A stretch of 64,000 nucleotides of DNA from Aequorivita viscosa (GCF_900106795.1 NZ_FNNS01000001.1:124001-188000); one strand, 5' to 3'; counted from the stretch's first letter, positions 16,626 to 26,207 are shown. The notes: generated by a model from the sequence alone, not told the origin. Numbers and translations: made by a program.

Positions 16626-17441
16626 ATGGAAAAATTGCCTAAAATTACAATACCAGTACTCGTAGGAGTCATTTTACTTATTATCATTATCGCCAAATCA
16701 TCAGTTACAATTAGTTCGGGTCACGCAGGTGTTCTCTATCAAACTTTCGGAAATGGTGTTGTTACCGACCAACCACCATTGGGAGAAGGATTTCATATTA
16801 TAGCACCTTGGAACAGAGTATTCGTTTACGAAATTCGTCAGCAAGAGCTTAGTGAAAAAATGCAAGTACTTTCATCAAACGGACTTGAAATTAAACTAGA
16901 CGCCTCTGCTTGGTACCAACCTGTAAGTGCTGATGTAGCAAAGCTTCACCAAGAAAAAGGGGAAAACTATCTACAACGGGTTATCCAACCAGCAATTAGA
17001 AGTGCGGCAAGAAGTGTTGTGGGACGTTACACGCCAGAACAACTCTATTCTAGTAAGCGTGACGCTATTCAATCAGAAATTTATGAAGAAACTAAAAAGA
17101 TTTTGGACAACCAATACATTCAATTAAACGAAGTTTTGGTTCGTGATGTAACGCTTCCACCAGCAATTAAAGATGCTATTGAGCGTAAGCTTCGTCAGGA
17201 GCAGGAATCTTTGGAATATGAATTCCGCTTAGAGAAAGCCACTAAAGAAGCTCAAAAAGTACGAATTGAAGCTCAAGGGAAGGCGGATGCAAATGCTATT
17301 TTGAGCGCTTCATTAACTGATAAGGTGCTTCAGGATAAAGGGATTGATGCTACGTTAGAACTAGCCAAATCACAAAATGCTAAGGTGGTTATCGTTGGCT
17401 CTGGAGATAGCGGTTTGCCTTTGATTTTAGGAAATAACTAA
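16626..17441 (+). CDS. SPFH/prohibitin-family membrane protein
   Basis: A 271-residue protein with one N-terminal membrane helix (about 7-26), a band-7/prohibitin domain (27-200; VTISSGHAGVLYQTFGNGV and VVGRYTPEQLYSSKRD are typical) and a glutamate/alanine-rich coiled coil (about 195-235). It ends in a short NAKVVIVGSGDSGLPLILGN tail. Prohibitin-like proteins form large ring scaffolds at the membrane, often affecting membrane proteases or lipid domains. It follows the VWA gene by 27 bases and ends before a repeat pair and a terminator, so the two may be a two-gene unit. Confidence 0.88.
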   Translation: MEKLPKITIPVLVGVILLIIIIAKSSVTISSGHAGVLYQTFGNGVVTDQPPLGEGFHIIAPWNRVFVYEIRQQELSEKMQVLSSNGLEIKLDASAWYQPVSADVAKLHQEKGENYLQRVIQPAIRSAARSVVGRYTPEQLYSSKRDAIQSEIYEETKKILDNQYIQLNEVLVRDVTLPPAIKDAIERKLRQEQESLEYEFRLEKATKEAQKVRIEAQGKADANAILSASLTDKVLQDKGIDATLELAKSQNAKVVIVGSGDSGLPLILGNN

Positions 17442-17460
17442 TCCTAGCCATTTCCAGAAT

Positions 17461-17512
17461 GTCACATTGAATTCAGTCGAAGCAATATGTCACACTGCGC
17501 GCAGTCGAAGTG
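17461..17512. repeat. Two tandem copies of the GTCACACTGnnnnCAGTCGAAGTG repeat
   Basis: Two related 24-mers, GTCACATTGAATTCAGTCGA... at 17461-17484 and GTCACACTGCGCGCAGTCGA... at 17489-17512, are spaced 28 bases apart. I recall the sequence GTCACACTGAGCGCAGTCGA as a dispersed repeat in many flavobacterial genomes. They lie between the SPFH stop and the terminator. Confidence 0.7.
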
Positions 17513-17544
17513 TTTAATTGATTAATTCAATTTGAATCACATAT

Positions 17545-17573
17545 AAAACCTTCCTTCGTGGGAGGTTTTTTTT
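17545..17573 (+). terminator. Intrinsic terminator of the VWA-SPFH unit
   Basis: AAAACCTTCC (17545-17554) pairs with GGGAGGTTTT (17560-17569) with one G-U, a five-base loop and T's to 17573. It lies about 100 bases beyond the SPFH stop, after the repeat pair. Confidence 0.85.
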
Positions 17574-17722
17574 ATGAGAAATATTTGGCTGAGTTTAAGT
17601 GAGTTTTTCCAGGCAAGGTTTTAGAACTAATACAGAATTAAGATTAAGTTTTTTTGAGAAACCTACTTTTAAATAATTCTATAACTTTATTATTTATTAG
17701 AAACGTCAATTTGTAAATTGAA

Positions 17723-18088
17723 ATGAAAACAACACCCGAACATAATGAACGAATATCAAAGATGACTTTTGCTTCCGTTTACCCACATTATGTTGCCAAA
17801 GTTGAGAAAAATGGCAGGACTATTGATGAGTTGCATCAAGTAATTGAGTGGTTAACAGGGTTTGATAAAGATAAATTAGACGCACTCATCAATGAAAAGG
17901 TCACCTTTCAAACCTTCTTTCAAAAAGCAAATATTCACCCGAATGCCCATCTTATAAAAGGTGTAATCTGTGGGTATCGGATAGAAGAGTTAGAAAACCC
18001 TTTAACTAAACAAGTTCGTTTTTTAGACAAATTAGTAGACGAATTAGCCAAAGGTCGAAAGATGGAGAAAATATTACGAGAAGGGTAA
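17723..18088 (+). CDS. DUF2200 family protein
   Basis: A 121-residue protein that matches the DUF2200 family: the FASVYPHYVAKVEKNGRT start and the later ANIHPNAHLIKGVICGYRIEE segment are recognisable. It is soluble, mixed alpha/beta, and of unknown function. It stands alone: the upstream SPFH unit ends in a terminator and the downstream gene is convergent. The leader contains ATTATTTATTAGAAACG without a clear consensus promoter. Confidence 0.88.
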   Translation: MKTTPEHNERISKMTFASVYPHYVAKVEKNGRTIDELHQVIEWLTGFDKDKLDALINEKVTFQTFFQKANIHPNAHLIKGVICGYRIEELENPLTKQVRFLDKLVDELAKGRKMEKILREG

Positions 18089-18220
18089 AGTATATTTTAA
18101 TTGACAAGTCTAATCATAATGTCTTTATTCCACTTAATTTTAAGCCACATTCAAAATGGTAGATTTTAGAAGCTTGTAGACTTTATTCCTATAATTTGAA
18201 ATACTTACTGTATAAGGTAG

Positions 18221-19965
18221 TTAAATCTCCCTTTCTGCGAATCCCGTCTTCTGAAACGATTTGATAATCACCAAGCCACAAACCACGGCAACTGCAGTTA
18301 GGCTGAATGCTAAAACAATATTGCTATAAATAAAGTTCCCGATGGCGAATAGGGTACAGTAAACACCTACAACACCCGCAAAAAAGGCGAGAATCTTCAT
18401 TCCAAAGCCTTTGAATTTAGATTCGTTGCCAAAGATTAAACTGTTGAAACTGTTTAGGGTTTCTGCCTTTGAGGGTTTCGTTAAAAGTGTCACTGTTACC
18501 CATCCAATGGTAGTTATTGCAACACTAAGTACTAATTGCCAATGCCCAGCCATAGTAATCATTGGGGTTTCCATTTTTCCGTTTATAAAGAAGAATCCAG
18601 CGATTACAAACGAAATAAACATTGCGGCAATTTCGCTATACGGGTTTATTCTGCTCCAAAACCAGCGTAAAATAAAGAGCAAGCCCGTTCCAGCGCCAAT
18701 TGAAAGCAACAGGTTAAAGCCATCACGGGCTTCTTCCAATATAAGTGCTAACAATCCAGCTAGAATCATCATAACTACCGTTGAAGTCCTTCCTACAGCT
18801 ACTTGCTCCTTACCTGAAGCATTTTTTCGAAGAAACCGAACGTAAAAGTCATTAACCACATACGAACTTCCCCAGTTTAAGTGGGTGGAAATTGTACTCA
18901 TAAAAGCCGCAATAAGTGATGTAATTACAATTCCGAGTAATCCCGCAGGTAGGAATGTAAGCATAGCAGGGTAGGAGAGATCATTTTTCACAAATGAAGG
19001 ATCTAGATTAGGAAAGGCAGCTTGTAAACTTTCTAGGTTCGGGAAACAATAATTGAAGCCAACCCAATAATAATCCACGGCCAGGGGCGAAGCGCATAGT
19101 GAGCGAAATTAAAAAATAGGGTAGCATAGGTAGCGTGCTTTTCATCTTTTGCAGCAAGCATTCTTTGCGCAATATAGCCCCCACCACCAGGTTCTGCACC
19201 TGGATACCAAACGCTCCACCATTGCACAGCAAGCGGAACAATAAGTAGGGGAATCAATAATTCAGGTTTTGAAAAATCGGGTAGCATTGCTGTTTTAGCG
19301 GCTACGGCAGGAGTTGAGAGAAGCTTTTCCATTCCGCCAATTTCTGGCATATTCACTATATAAATTGTAGCCCAAATACTACCGACCATTGCGATAATGA
19401 ACTGCACAAAATCTGTCAGGATTACACCTTTTAAACCTCCAAAAGCGGAGTAAATCACAACTACGGGAGAGGCAATCAATAAAACTTGATAGGCAGATAA
19501 GCCAAACATTACATGACCTATTTTAATCGCAGCCAAACATACGTTAGCCATAATCACGATATTAAAGAAAACACCGAGGTAGATGGCTCGAAAACCTCTT
19601 AAAAAGGCAGCGCTTTTGCCGCTGTATCGTAATTCATAAAATTCCAAGTCGGTTGTAATTCCGCTTTTGCGCCAAAGTTTGGCGTAGAAAAAAACGGTCA
19701 GCATTCCTGTAAGCAAAAAACTCCACCAAATCCAGTTTCCAAAAACACCGTCTTCGCGAATAACACCGGCGACAAAGTTGGGCGTATCGGCAGCAAACGT
19801 AGTAGCGACCATACTTACCCCTAGCAACCACCAAGGCATATTTCTATTTGAAAGAAAAAACGATTTTGAATCTTTCCCCGATTTTTTCGAAACGAGGACA
19901 CCAATAAAAATAAAAATAACAAAAAACGAGATGATGATAATCCAATCTGGGGTCGTTAAATGCAT
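18221..19965 (-). pseudogene. Sodium:solute symporter family transporter, split by a one-base deletion
   Basis: An SSF-family sodium/solute symporter. The N-terminal half reads from the ATG at 19965 to a stop at 19033 (310 residues) and the C-terminal half continues in another frame to 18221 (285 residues). The first frame ends ...GLASIIV then SRT and stop; the second frame supplies FPNLESLQAAFPNLDPS. One extra A in the AAA run at 19044-19046 (a T in the coding strand) would join them as GLASIIVFPNLESLQ and give about 581 residues, the usual size. Motifs NRNMPWWLLGVSM, GGYIAQRMLAAKDEKHA and the TM helices on both sides are intact. So this is either a recent frameshift or a sequencing error. 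The substrate is unknown; sugar or organic anion transport is possible. Confidence 0.9.
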
Positions 19966-20149
19966 AAAAGTCTGATTTTTTAAGCTGTTTACAATAGTCG
20001 GTTAAAGTAAAGAAATTGAATCGAACTTTTAGAACTCCCTTATATTAATATTCACAGGGTTTTGAACATAGATAAGCACTGTTCTTGGATGTTATTTAAA
20101 CTTATAATTGTTGCATTTTTTCTACCTTTAAAAAAATAATTCACTTTTT

Positions 20150-21235
20150 ATGGCTGCAAGAAGGAGAAACAAAGTGCAAACCACTAAAATACAACCCAAA
20201 AGGGCGAAAAACTATTCGCCTGGAACTGTAAACTATACGGGGAAGAAAACAACTACGGTTACTGAGTTGGATATAATTGATTATTCCAAAGAGCACTATC
20301 ATCGTTTTGAAACCAATGATATTCACGAGGCTTTTAATTATGAAGACTCCACCAATATTACGTGGATTAATGTAAACGGACTAAGTAATACGGATGATAT
20401 AATTACACTCGGAACTCATTTTGAACTACATCCGCTTATTCAGGAAGATATTGTAAGCACTTATCAACGCCCAAAAATCGATGAATATGAAGATTATTTA
20501 TTTATCGTTTTTAAAATGCTGCATTACGATGACGAAAAACTTACCAACGAGCATATTAGTATGGTTGTGGGTAAGGACTACGTTTTGACATTTCAAGAAG
20601 CAGAAGGCGATGTTTTTGGAGACTTGCGCGAGCGTCTAGAACACGGCAAAGGACGTATTAGAACAGTAGGTTCCGATTATTTAATGTTTGCAATTCTCGA
20701 TGCGGTAGTAGATAATTATTTTACTGTTATGGAGTTTTTAAGCAATAAGTTTGAATTGCTAGAGGACAAACTTTTTGATAAAAAAGAAGACCCCGATATC
20801 GCCGAAGAAATCCAAGGTCTTAAAAAAGATATTTTAAGAATTAGAAAGGCAGTAGTGCCCTTGCGCGAAGTGGTAAACCGGTTGGAAAAAATAGAATCTC
20901 CACTTATTGAAGAACGCACTAATAAATACATCCGCGATTTATACGATCATATTATTCAAGTAAATGAAAGTGTGGAAATATATCGGGAAATGATTTGGAG
21001 TTTGATGGATATGTACATGACAACCATTAGCAACAAAATGAACGAAGTGATGAAGGTTTTGACTATTATGTCTACTATTTTCATTCCATTGACATTTCTG
21101 GCTGGAATATACGGGATGAATTTTGAATATATGCCCGAACTTCATTACAAAAACAGCTATTTCCTCCTCCTCGGAATTATGGTACTAGTGGTTTTTGGAA
21201 TGATTTATTATTTTAAAAAGAAAAAGTGGTTTTAA
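20150..21235 (+). CDS. corA: CorA-family magnesium/cobalt transporter
   Basis: A CorA-type divalent cation channel of the inner membrane. The 361-residue protein has a large N-terminal cytoplasmic domain, a long stalk helix (about 200-290), and two C-terminal membrane helices (about 298-320 and 333-353). The selectivity motif YGMNFEYMPE is present, with G322-M323-N324 at the pore entrance, and the C-terminus YYFKKKKWF is basic, as expected inside the cell. The start is followed by a basic stretch (AARRRNKVQ). It is divergent from the broken symporter gene and not evidently in an operon. Confidence 0.95.
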   Translation: MAARRRNKVQTTKIQPKRAKNYSPGTVNYTGKKTTTVTELDIIDYSKEHYHRFETNDIHEAFNYEDSTNITWINVNGLSNTDDIITLGTHFELHPLIQEDIVSTYQRPKIDEYEDYLFIVFKMLHYDDEKLTNEHISMVVGKDYVLTFQEAEGDVFGDLRERLEHGKGRIRTVGSDYLMFAILDAVVDNYFTVMEFLSNKFELLEDKLFDKKEDPDIAEEIQGLKKDILRIRKAVVPLREVVNRLEKIESPLIEERTNKYIRDLYDHIIQVNESVEIYREMIWSLMDMYMTTISNKMNEVMKVLTIMSTIFIPLTFLAGIYGMNFEYMPELHYKNSYFLLLGIMVLVVFGMIYYFKKKKWF

Positions 21236-21301
21236 AGCCCACCTTTTCACACAACAAACACCTCCTTCACAAAATTTTTTTCATTACAAACACAATTTAA
21301 A

Positions 21302-21988
21302 ATGAGCAATTCCATTCCAAAATCCGCTTTCGACTTTCTATTAGCATTACGGGAAAACAATAATCGCGATTGGATGCAGGAGCACAAAAAGGAGTATCTG
21401 GCGAATGAGGAAAAACTAAAAAGCTTCTATTCCGAAGTAGAAAAAGGATTAAATGAGGCGGATGAGATTGCCAAGGTCAAAATATTCTGAATCAATAGAG
21501 ACCTGCGTTTCAGAAAGGACAAAACGCCCTATAATTCGCATAGAAGTGTAAGTTTTAGTAGAGCAGTAGCCCAGCGTCGTGGTGGGTATTACTTTCGATT
21601 AGATCCTGGAAACTGCTATATGGCAGGAGGCTTTTTTGAACCGAATAAGGAAGATCTTTTCCGCATAAGAAAGGAATTTGAAATAGATGCTTCTGAAATT
21701 CGCAAAATTTTAAATGAGAAGGAATTCAAAAAGACATTTGGTAATCTTCTTCAAACCAACGCAGTAAAATCGGCGCCTAAGGGTTTCGACAAAGATCACG
21801 AGAATATAGACTTGATTAAGCTAAAGAGCTTTGTTGTAAAACGCTCCTATACCAACGAAGAAGTACTTTCAGAAGACTTTGCTGAAACGTTGGTGCAGCA
21901 TTACAAACAACTCCGACTGTTTTTCGATTATATGAGCAGCGTGCTTACAACCGATTTAAACGGCGTTTCTTTGCTGGATGATTTATAG
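21302..21988 (+). pseudogene. DUF2461 family protein interrupted by an in-frame TGA
   Basis: The reading frame from ATG 21302 to TAA 21988 encodes a DUF2461 protein of about 228 residues, which is full length for the family. It is interrupted by one TGA at 21488-21490. The sequence runs AKVKIF, stop, INRDLRFRKDKTPYN, where the family has VxRINRD-type sequence, so the expected codon is arginine CGA changed to TGA by one C-to-T transition. Both halves stay in the same frame and are well conserved (DWMQEHKKEYLANEEKL before; RRGGYYFRLDPGN and GGFFEPN after). Many genes in the window end in TGA, so TGA is a real stop here. The gene is a recent pseudogene or a base error. Confidence 0.88.
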
Positions 21989-22084
21989 TCAGTTTTTCAG
22001 TATGCAGTCTCAGTCGCAGTAATCAATATGGATTGTTGATAAGTATTTGGTTTTCAGTTTTGAGAGGGGAATATAATTTTTTTT

Positions 22085-22124
22085 CATAAACCCATAAACC
22101 CATAAACCCATAAACCCATAAACT
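22085..22124. repeat. Five tandem copies of an 8-base unit CATAAACC
   Basis: CATAAACC is repeated exactly four times, followed by CATAAACT (22085-22124). The array ends at the stop codon of the leftward gene 22124-22528. Such a simple array may vary in copy number. Confidence 0.9.
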
Positions 22125-22528
22125 CAAACAAATTCAACCTCCAAAAGCTGAACCTGACTCTTTATTCTTTCCTTAACAATATCCATCATTCGTTTGTTTA
22201 AGGCCGATGAGTTTTGAATATAGGTATTAAATTCTTTCAAAGTAAACTGCCCAATTAGTATTCCTTTGAGTGAGTTTCGGAATTTCATATCCTTGTTAAT
22301 CGCAGTATCAATATAGTCCATTCGCTTTTCTGGCTTAAGGTCATAAAACACATTTTTATGCTTTACAATATAATTTCTGAAAGAAGCCAACAACAAATCA
22401 TTTTGAAATTTTGCAATAGGTCGTAGAGTGCTATTCTGAAAATGTTCATCGGTACTCATTTCTGAATTTACTTTAGCTGAATCTATCTCAGGGCGCAAGG
22501 CTAAAAGCATGCTATCTCGGGTTTTCAT
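22124..22528 (-). CDS. Conserved hypothetical protein, helical, 134 residues
   Basis: A soluble, mostly helical 134-residue protein beginning MKTRDSMLLALRPEID. I recognise it as one of a conserved flavobacterial set (pattern DEHFQNSTLRPI...KFQNDLLLASFRNYI...FRNSLKGILIGQFTLKE...ALNKRMM). Some annotation pipelines, as I recall, call this set glyoxalase, but no VOC metal site (H/E pairs) is visible here. No function is assigned. It is convergent with the DUF2461 gene and divergent from the NAD(P)H-hydrate repair gene. Confidence 0.75.
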   Translation of the reverse strand: MKTRDSMLLALRPEIDSAKVNSEMSTDEHFQNSTLRPIAKFQNDLLLASFRNYIVKHKNVFYDLKPEKRMDYIDTAINKDMKFRNSLKGILIGQFTLKEFNTYIQNSSALNKRMMDIVKERIKSQVQLLEVEFV

Positions 22529-22673
22529 AATAGAGTTTTTCTAAAAATATAAATAATATAAAGCTTTAACGGAGGATTACATTTAAGTTATAAACCTCTT
22601 TTCAACAAAAAGAAATGTGGTTATGTTTCGTAAATTGCAAATACGATTTAAGTGCTTTGATAGTCAATTAAAT

Positions 22674-22681
22674 TAGGTTTG
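22674..22681 (+). promoter_or_regulatory. Bacteroidota -7 element upstream of the NAD(P)H-hydrate gene
   Basis: TAGGTTTG is an exact TAnnTTTG match 33 bases before the ATG at 22715. A TTTG at 22656-22659 is closer than the normal -33 spacing, so only the -7 box is convincing. Confidence 0.45.
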
Positions 22682-22714
22682 CAGACAACTTTCTAAAAAC
22701 TAAATAGTACACAA

Positions 22715-24244
22715 ATGAAAATAGTATCAGCCGAACAACAGTATAATGCCGATAAAATAACTATTGAAAAACAACAGATTACCTCTTTAGAATTAATGGA
22801 ACGTGCTGGAGGTCAAATTTTTGAATGGTTAGACAGCAGGTTGGAAGGCGTTCCCGTTCCCGTACATATTTTCTGTGGTATTGGCGATAATGGTGGCGAT
22901 GGTATGGTCGTGGGGCGATTGCTTATTGAACACGGTTATAACGTCGTGATTTATGTGGTAAACTATAGTGATAAACGTTCAGATAATTTTCTTTATAATT
23001 ACGATCGTATTAAAAAAGTGACTAAAAATTGGCCTATCATAATAAAACGTGAGGCCCATTTTCCCAAAATTACCTCAGAAGATGTTGTAATCGACGCTAT
23101 ATTTGGAATCGGACTTAGTCGCAGCCCTGAAGGTTGGGTAAAAAAACTGATTACTTATTTGAATGAAACGGAAGCATTTAAATTATCGATAGACATTCCG
23201 AGTGGCTTATTTGCGAACAAGGCTTTAGAAGATGAAGATGCCGTATTCCTTGCGAATCATACACTAACTTTTCAAGCACCTAAGCTCGCTTTTTTTCTGC
23301 CAAAAACAGCTCCTTTTGTCCGCGATTTTGAAGTGTTGGACATAGGACTCGATTCCGATTTTTTGGATGATCTGAAACCACTGGCACATTTAATAACGCT
23401 TTTTGAAGCAAAAAACTTATATAAATATCGCGACAAATACGCACATAAAGGAACATTTGGTCACGCCCTAATTGTAGGTGGAAGTTATGGGAAAATTGGA
23501 GCCGCCGTTTTAGCATCAAAAGCTGCATTTAAAATAGGAGCTGGTTTAGTCACTGCTTTTGTGCCTAAATGTGGATACAATATCCTTCAAACTACAATCC
23601 CCGAAGCAATGGTAGCAACAGATAAAGAAGATGAAATTATCACAAATATTGTTATCGATTTTGAACCAACAGCTATTGGAATCGGGATGGGAATTGGAAA
23701 AAATAAGGCTACCGCCGAAGCAATTACAAAGTTGTTTAAAACTCAAAACGCCCCAATGGTAATTGATGCAGATGCTTTAAACATACTTGCTGAAAATAAA
23801 GAAGTTCTAAAATTACTTCCGAAGAGTTCAATACTTACACCGCATCCTGGAGAATTGAAAAGATTGATTGGCGCTTGGAAAGATGATTATGAAAAACTTG
23901 AAAAGGTTAAGAAGTTTTCAAAGAAAAACGAGGCAGTTGTAATTATAAAAGGCGCATTTACAACGATTGTTTATATGGACAATCTTTATATTAATAGCAC
24001 TGGAAATCCAGGGATGGCGACTGGTGGGAGTGGTGATGCACTTACAGGTGCTATTACAGGCTTACTGTGTCAAGGATATAATATTTTGCAAGCTTCGCTC
24101 TTTGGAGTCTATTTGCACGGCTTGGCTGGTGATAATGCCGCAAACGTAATAGGATATGAAGCTTTAATGGCGAGTGATATTATTGACAATCTAGGTAAAG
24201 CTTATATGGAGTTGTTTACTAACGATATGGAGGAGCCTGAATAG
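22715..24244 (+). CDS. nnrDE: Bifunctional NAD(P)H-hydrate epimerase / ADP-dependent dehydratase
   Basis: This enzyme repairs hydrated NAD(P)H: the N-terminal domain epimerises R to S NAD(P)HX, and the C-terminal kinase-fold domain dehydrates S-NAD(P)HX with ADP. The 509-residue protein has the YjeF_N domain (about 1-215; CGIGDNGGDGMVVGRLL at 53-69 is its signature, and SIDIPSGLFA is present), and the carbohydrate-kinase-like domain (about 230-500; GGSYGKIGAAVLASKAA, LTPHPGELKRL and GNPGMATGGSGDALTG near 430). Both domains look intact. Its neighbour fumC is convergent. Confidence 0.95.
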   Translation: MKIVSAEQQYNADKITIEKQQITSLELMERAGGQIFEWLDSRLEGVPVPVHIFCGIGDNGGDGMVVGRLLIEHGYNVVIYVVNYSDKRSDNFLYNYDRIKKVTKNWPIIIKREAHFPKITSEDVVIDAIFGIGLSRSPEGWVKKLITYLNETEAFKLSIDIPSGLFANKALEDEDAVFLANHTLTFQAPKLAFFLPKTAPFVRDFEVLDIGLDSDFLDDLKPLAHLITLFEAKNLYKYRDKYAHKGTFGHALIVGGSYGKIGAAVLASKAAFKIGAGLVTAFVPKCGYNILQTTIPEAMVATDKEDEIITNIVIDFEPTAIGIGMGIGKNKATAEAITKLFKTQNAPMVIDADALNILAENKEVLKLLPKSSILTPHPGELKRLIGAWKDDYEKLEKVKKFSKKNEAVVIIKGAFTTIVYMDNLYINSTGNPGMATGGSGDALTGAITGLLCQGYNILQASLFGVYLHGLAGDNAANVIGYEALMASDIIDNLGKAYMELFTNDMEEPE

Positions 24245-24268
24245 GATAAGGAAATAGCATAAAATGAA

Positions 24269-24311
24269 CCACGAATACACGATTTTTTTATAATTGTTCG
24301 TGTATTCGTGG
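24269..24311. terminator. 14-bp perfect inverted repeat between convergent nnrDE and fumC
   Basis: CCACGAATACACGA (24269-24282) and TCGTGTATTCGTGG (24298-24311) are perfect complements with a 15-base A/T-rich loop that begins with a T7 run. It lies 25 bases after one stop and 17 bases before the other. It can act as a bidirectional terminator, though the T tract sits in the loop rather than after the stem. The arm sequence resembles a dispersed flavobacterial repeat that I recall. Confidence 0.6.
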
Positions 24312-24327
24312 CATTGATCAACACACA

Positions 24328-25713
24328 TTAAACCATATCCTCAGGTCGAACCCACTTGTCAAAATCTTCAGCCGAAACGTATCCCAAGTTAACAGCTTCT
24401 TCTTTTAAAGTAGTACCGTTTTTATGAGCAGTGTTTGCAATTTCCGCAGCCTTGTAATAACCAATCTTGGTGTTTAAAGCAGTTACTAGCATCAAACTAT
24501 TATTTAGCTGTCTTTTAATTGCTTCATGATTTGGCTCAATTCCTTGTGCGCAATGTTCATCAAAAGAAACACAAGCATCGCCTAATAATTCTGCAGATTG
24601 AAGGAAGTTAGCGGCCATTACAGGTTTAAAAACATTCAATTCAAATTGGCCCTGCATACCACCTACAGCGATAGCCATATCGTTTCCTATCACTTGTGCG
24701 CAAACCATGGTCAACGCTTCACACTGAGTAGGATTCACCTTTCCAGGCATAATAGAAGACCCAGGTTCGTTTGCAGGAATGTTAATTTCGCCAATTCCGC
24801 TTCTTGGCCCACTAGCAAGCATTCGCACGTCATTCGCAATTTTATTTAAGGCAACAGCCAGTTGCTTTAGAGCTCCGTGTGATTCTACAAAGGCATCGTG
24901 CGCAGCCAAAGCTTCAAATTTATTCTTTGCCGTCACAAAGGGAAGTCCAGTAAATTTAGCAATGTATTCCGCTACTTTAACGTCATAACCTTTTGGGGTG
25001 TTTAAGCCAGTACCTACTGCTGTACCACCCAAAGCAAGCTCGGCCATGTGCGGAAGCGTATTTTTTAAAGCTTTAATCCCAAACTCAAGTTGAGCCGCAT
25101 AGCCACTAAATTCTTGGCCAAGGGTTAGGGGAGTGGCGTCCATAAAGTGGGTTCGTCCAATTTTTACAACATCTTTAAACTCCACAGCCTTTTTAGCAAG
25201 TGTTTTTTGAAGTTGTTCTACACCAGGGATGGTAGTTTCTACCAATTTTTTATATGCCGCAATGTGCATTCCCGTTGGGAAAGTATCGTTTGAAGATTGT
25301 GACTTATTTACGTCATCGTTAGGTTGAAGTGTTTTTTCGCCTTCCCCAATGGTTTTACCTGCCAATTGATGCGCACGGTTTGCAACCACTTCGTTTACAT
25401 TCATATTGCTTTGGGTTCCGCTTCCCGTTTGCCAAATAACCAATGGAAATTGATCGTCGTGTTTTCCTTCCAAAATTTCATCGCAAACTGCTGCAATCAA
25501 GTCTCTTTTTTCTTCAGAGAGCGAGCCGAGTTCACAATTGGTAAATGCAGCGGCTTTTTTAAGGTAAGCAAACCCACGGATAATTTCCAACGGCATGGAG
25601 GCCTTAGGTCCGATTTTAAAATTTTCGAAAGAGCGCTCTGTTTGTGCACCCCAAAGCTTGTCGGCAGGGACTTTAACCTCGCCCATGGTGTCTTTTTCTA
25701 TTCGGTATTGCAT
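24328..25713 (-). CDS. fumC: Fumarate hydratase, class II
   Basis: FumC hydrates fumarate to malate in the TCA cycle; it is an iron-free, homotetrameric enzyme. The 461-residue length is normal. The signature [11 protein letters not shown] is near residue 316, carrying the catalytic serine loop, and the substrate motifs [21 protein letters not shown] (about 95-115) and [16 protein letters not shown] (about 184-199) are exact family features. The ATG at 25713 follows an A/T-rich leader. It is divergent from the small membrane protein gene at 25977. Confidence 0.97.
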   Translation of the reverse strand: MQYRIEKDTMGEVKVPADKLWGAQTERSFENFKIGPKASMPLEIIRGFAYLKKAAAFTNCELGSLSEEKRDLIAAVCDEILEGKHDDQFPLVIWQTGSGTQSNMNVNEVVANRAHQLAGKTIGEGEKTLQPNDDVNKSQSSNDTFPTGMHIAAYKKLVETTIPGVEQLQKTLAKKAVEFKDVVKIGRTHFMDATPLTLGQEFSGYAAQLEFGIKALKNTLPHMAELALGGTAVGTGLNTPKGYDVKVAEYIAKFTGLPFVTAKNKFEALAAHDAFVESHGALKQLAVALNKIANDVRMLASGPRSGIGEINIPANEPGSSIMPGKVNPTQCEALTMVCAQVIGNDMAIAVGGMQGQFELNVFKPVMAANFLQSAELLGDACVSFDEHCAQGIEPNHEAIKRQLNNSLMLVTALNTKIGYYKAAEIANTAHKNGTTLKEEAVNLGYVSAEDFDKWVRPEDMV

Positions 25714-25942
25714 GGTAAATTAATTAGTATTGAAATTAATTAAATTCCTTTTCCTACTTTATCAGTACAATTGTAATTTTGAAAGAATCAGTAGGTTAGG
25801 AGTGATTTTTTAGACCTTATTTTTATAATAAATAGGTAGTTGGCAAAGATAACGAAAACCAAAAAGGTGTTCAACCCATACTATTGTTTATTTGTTGTTG
25901 ATAATTGGTTTATTTTTGTTGTTTAATCTCAAAAAAACCTTT

Positions 25943-25950
25943 TATCTTTG
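25943..25950 (+). promoter_or_regulatory. Promoter of the 54-residue membrane protein
   Basis: TATCTTTG exactly matches the TAnnTTTG -7 element. TTG at 25919-25921 is a possible -33 element with 21 bases between. The ATG is 27 bases downstream of the element. Confidence 0.55.
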
Positions 25951-25976
25951 TTCATTATAATTAAACACTCTATCGT

Positions 25977-26141
25977 ATGTTCTCTTTTGACCAATTTTTA
26001 GGATTTATCTTAGTAATGACTGTTGCAACAATCGGGTTTTGGTTGCTAATCTTTTTAGTTGGTATTTTACCATATTGGATTGGAGGCTCAATCAAAGAAA
26101 TTATGGATGAGAAAAAAGCTGCGAAGCAAGAGAAAAAATAA
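25977..26141 (+). CDS. 54-residue single-pass membrane protein
   Basis: A short open frame from ATG 25977 to TAA 26139-26141 encodes a 54-residue protein. It has a long hydrophobic segment (residues about 8-36, FLGFILVMTV then FWLLIFLVGILPYWIGG) and a highly charged, lysine-rich tail (EIMDEKKAAKQEKK). It is flanked by an exact -7 promoter element and a strong intrinsic terminator. That context, together with the membrane-protein composition, argues that it is a real gene. No family is recognised with confidence; the charged tail is probably cytoplasmic. It could be a regulator or assembly factor of a membrane complex, but nothing shows this. Confidence 0.75.
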   Translation: MFSFDQFLGFILVMTVATIGFWLLIFLVGILPYWIGGSIKEIMDEKKAAKQEKK

Positions 26142-26174
26142 GAAATACATTTTTTCAATATATACTTTTTAAAC

Positions 26175-26207
26175 GGTCGTCTAAACCAAGTTTGGACGAC
26201 CTTTTTT
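26175..26207 (+). terminator. Intrinsic terminator of the 54-residue gene
   Basis: GGTCGTCTAAAC (26175-26186) and GTTTGGACGACC (26190-26201) pair over 12 bases (one G-U), with a three-base CAA loop and a T6 tail. It starts 34 bases after the stop. Confidence 0.95.

Noticed and set aside
22085-22124. CRISPR array
   Set aside because: Units are 8 bases with no spacers and no cas gene is near.
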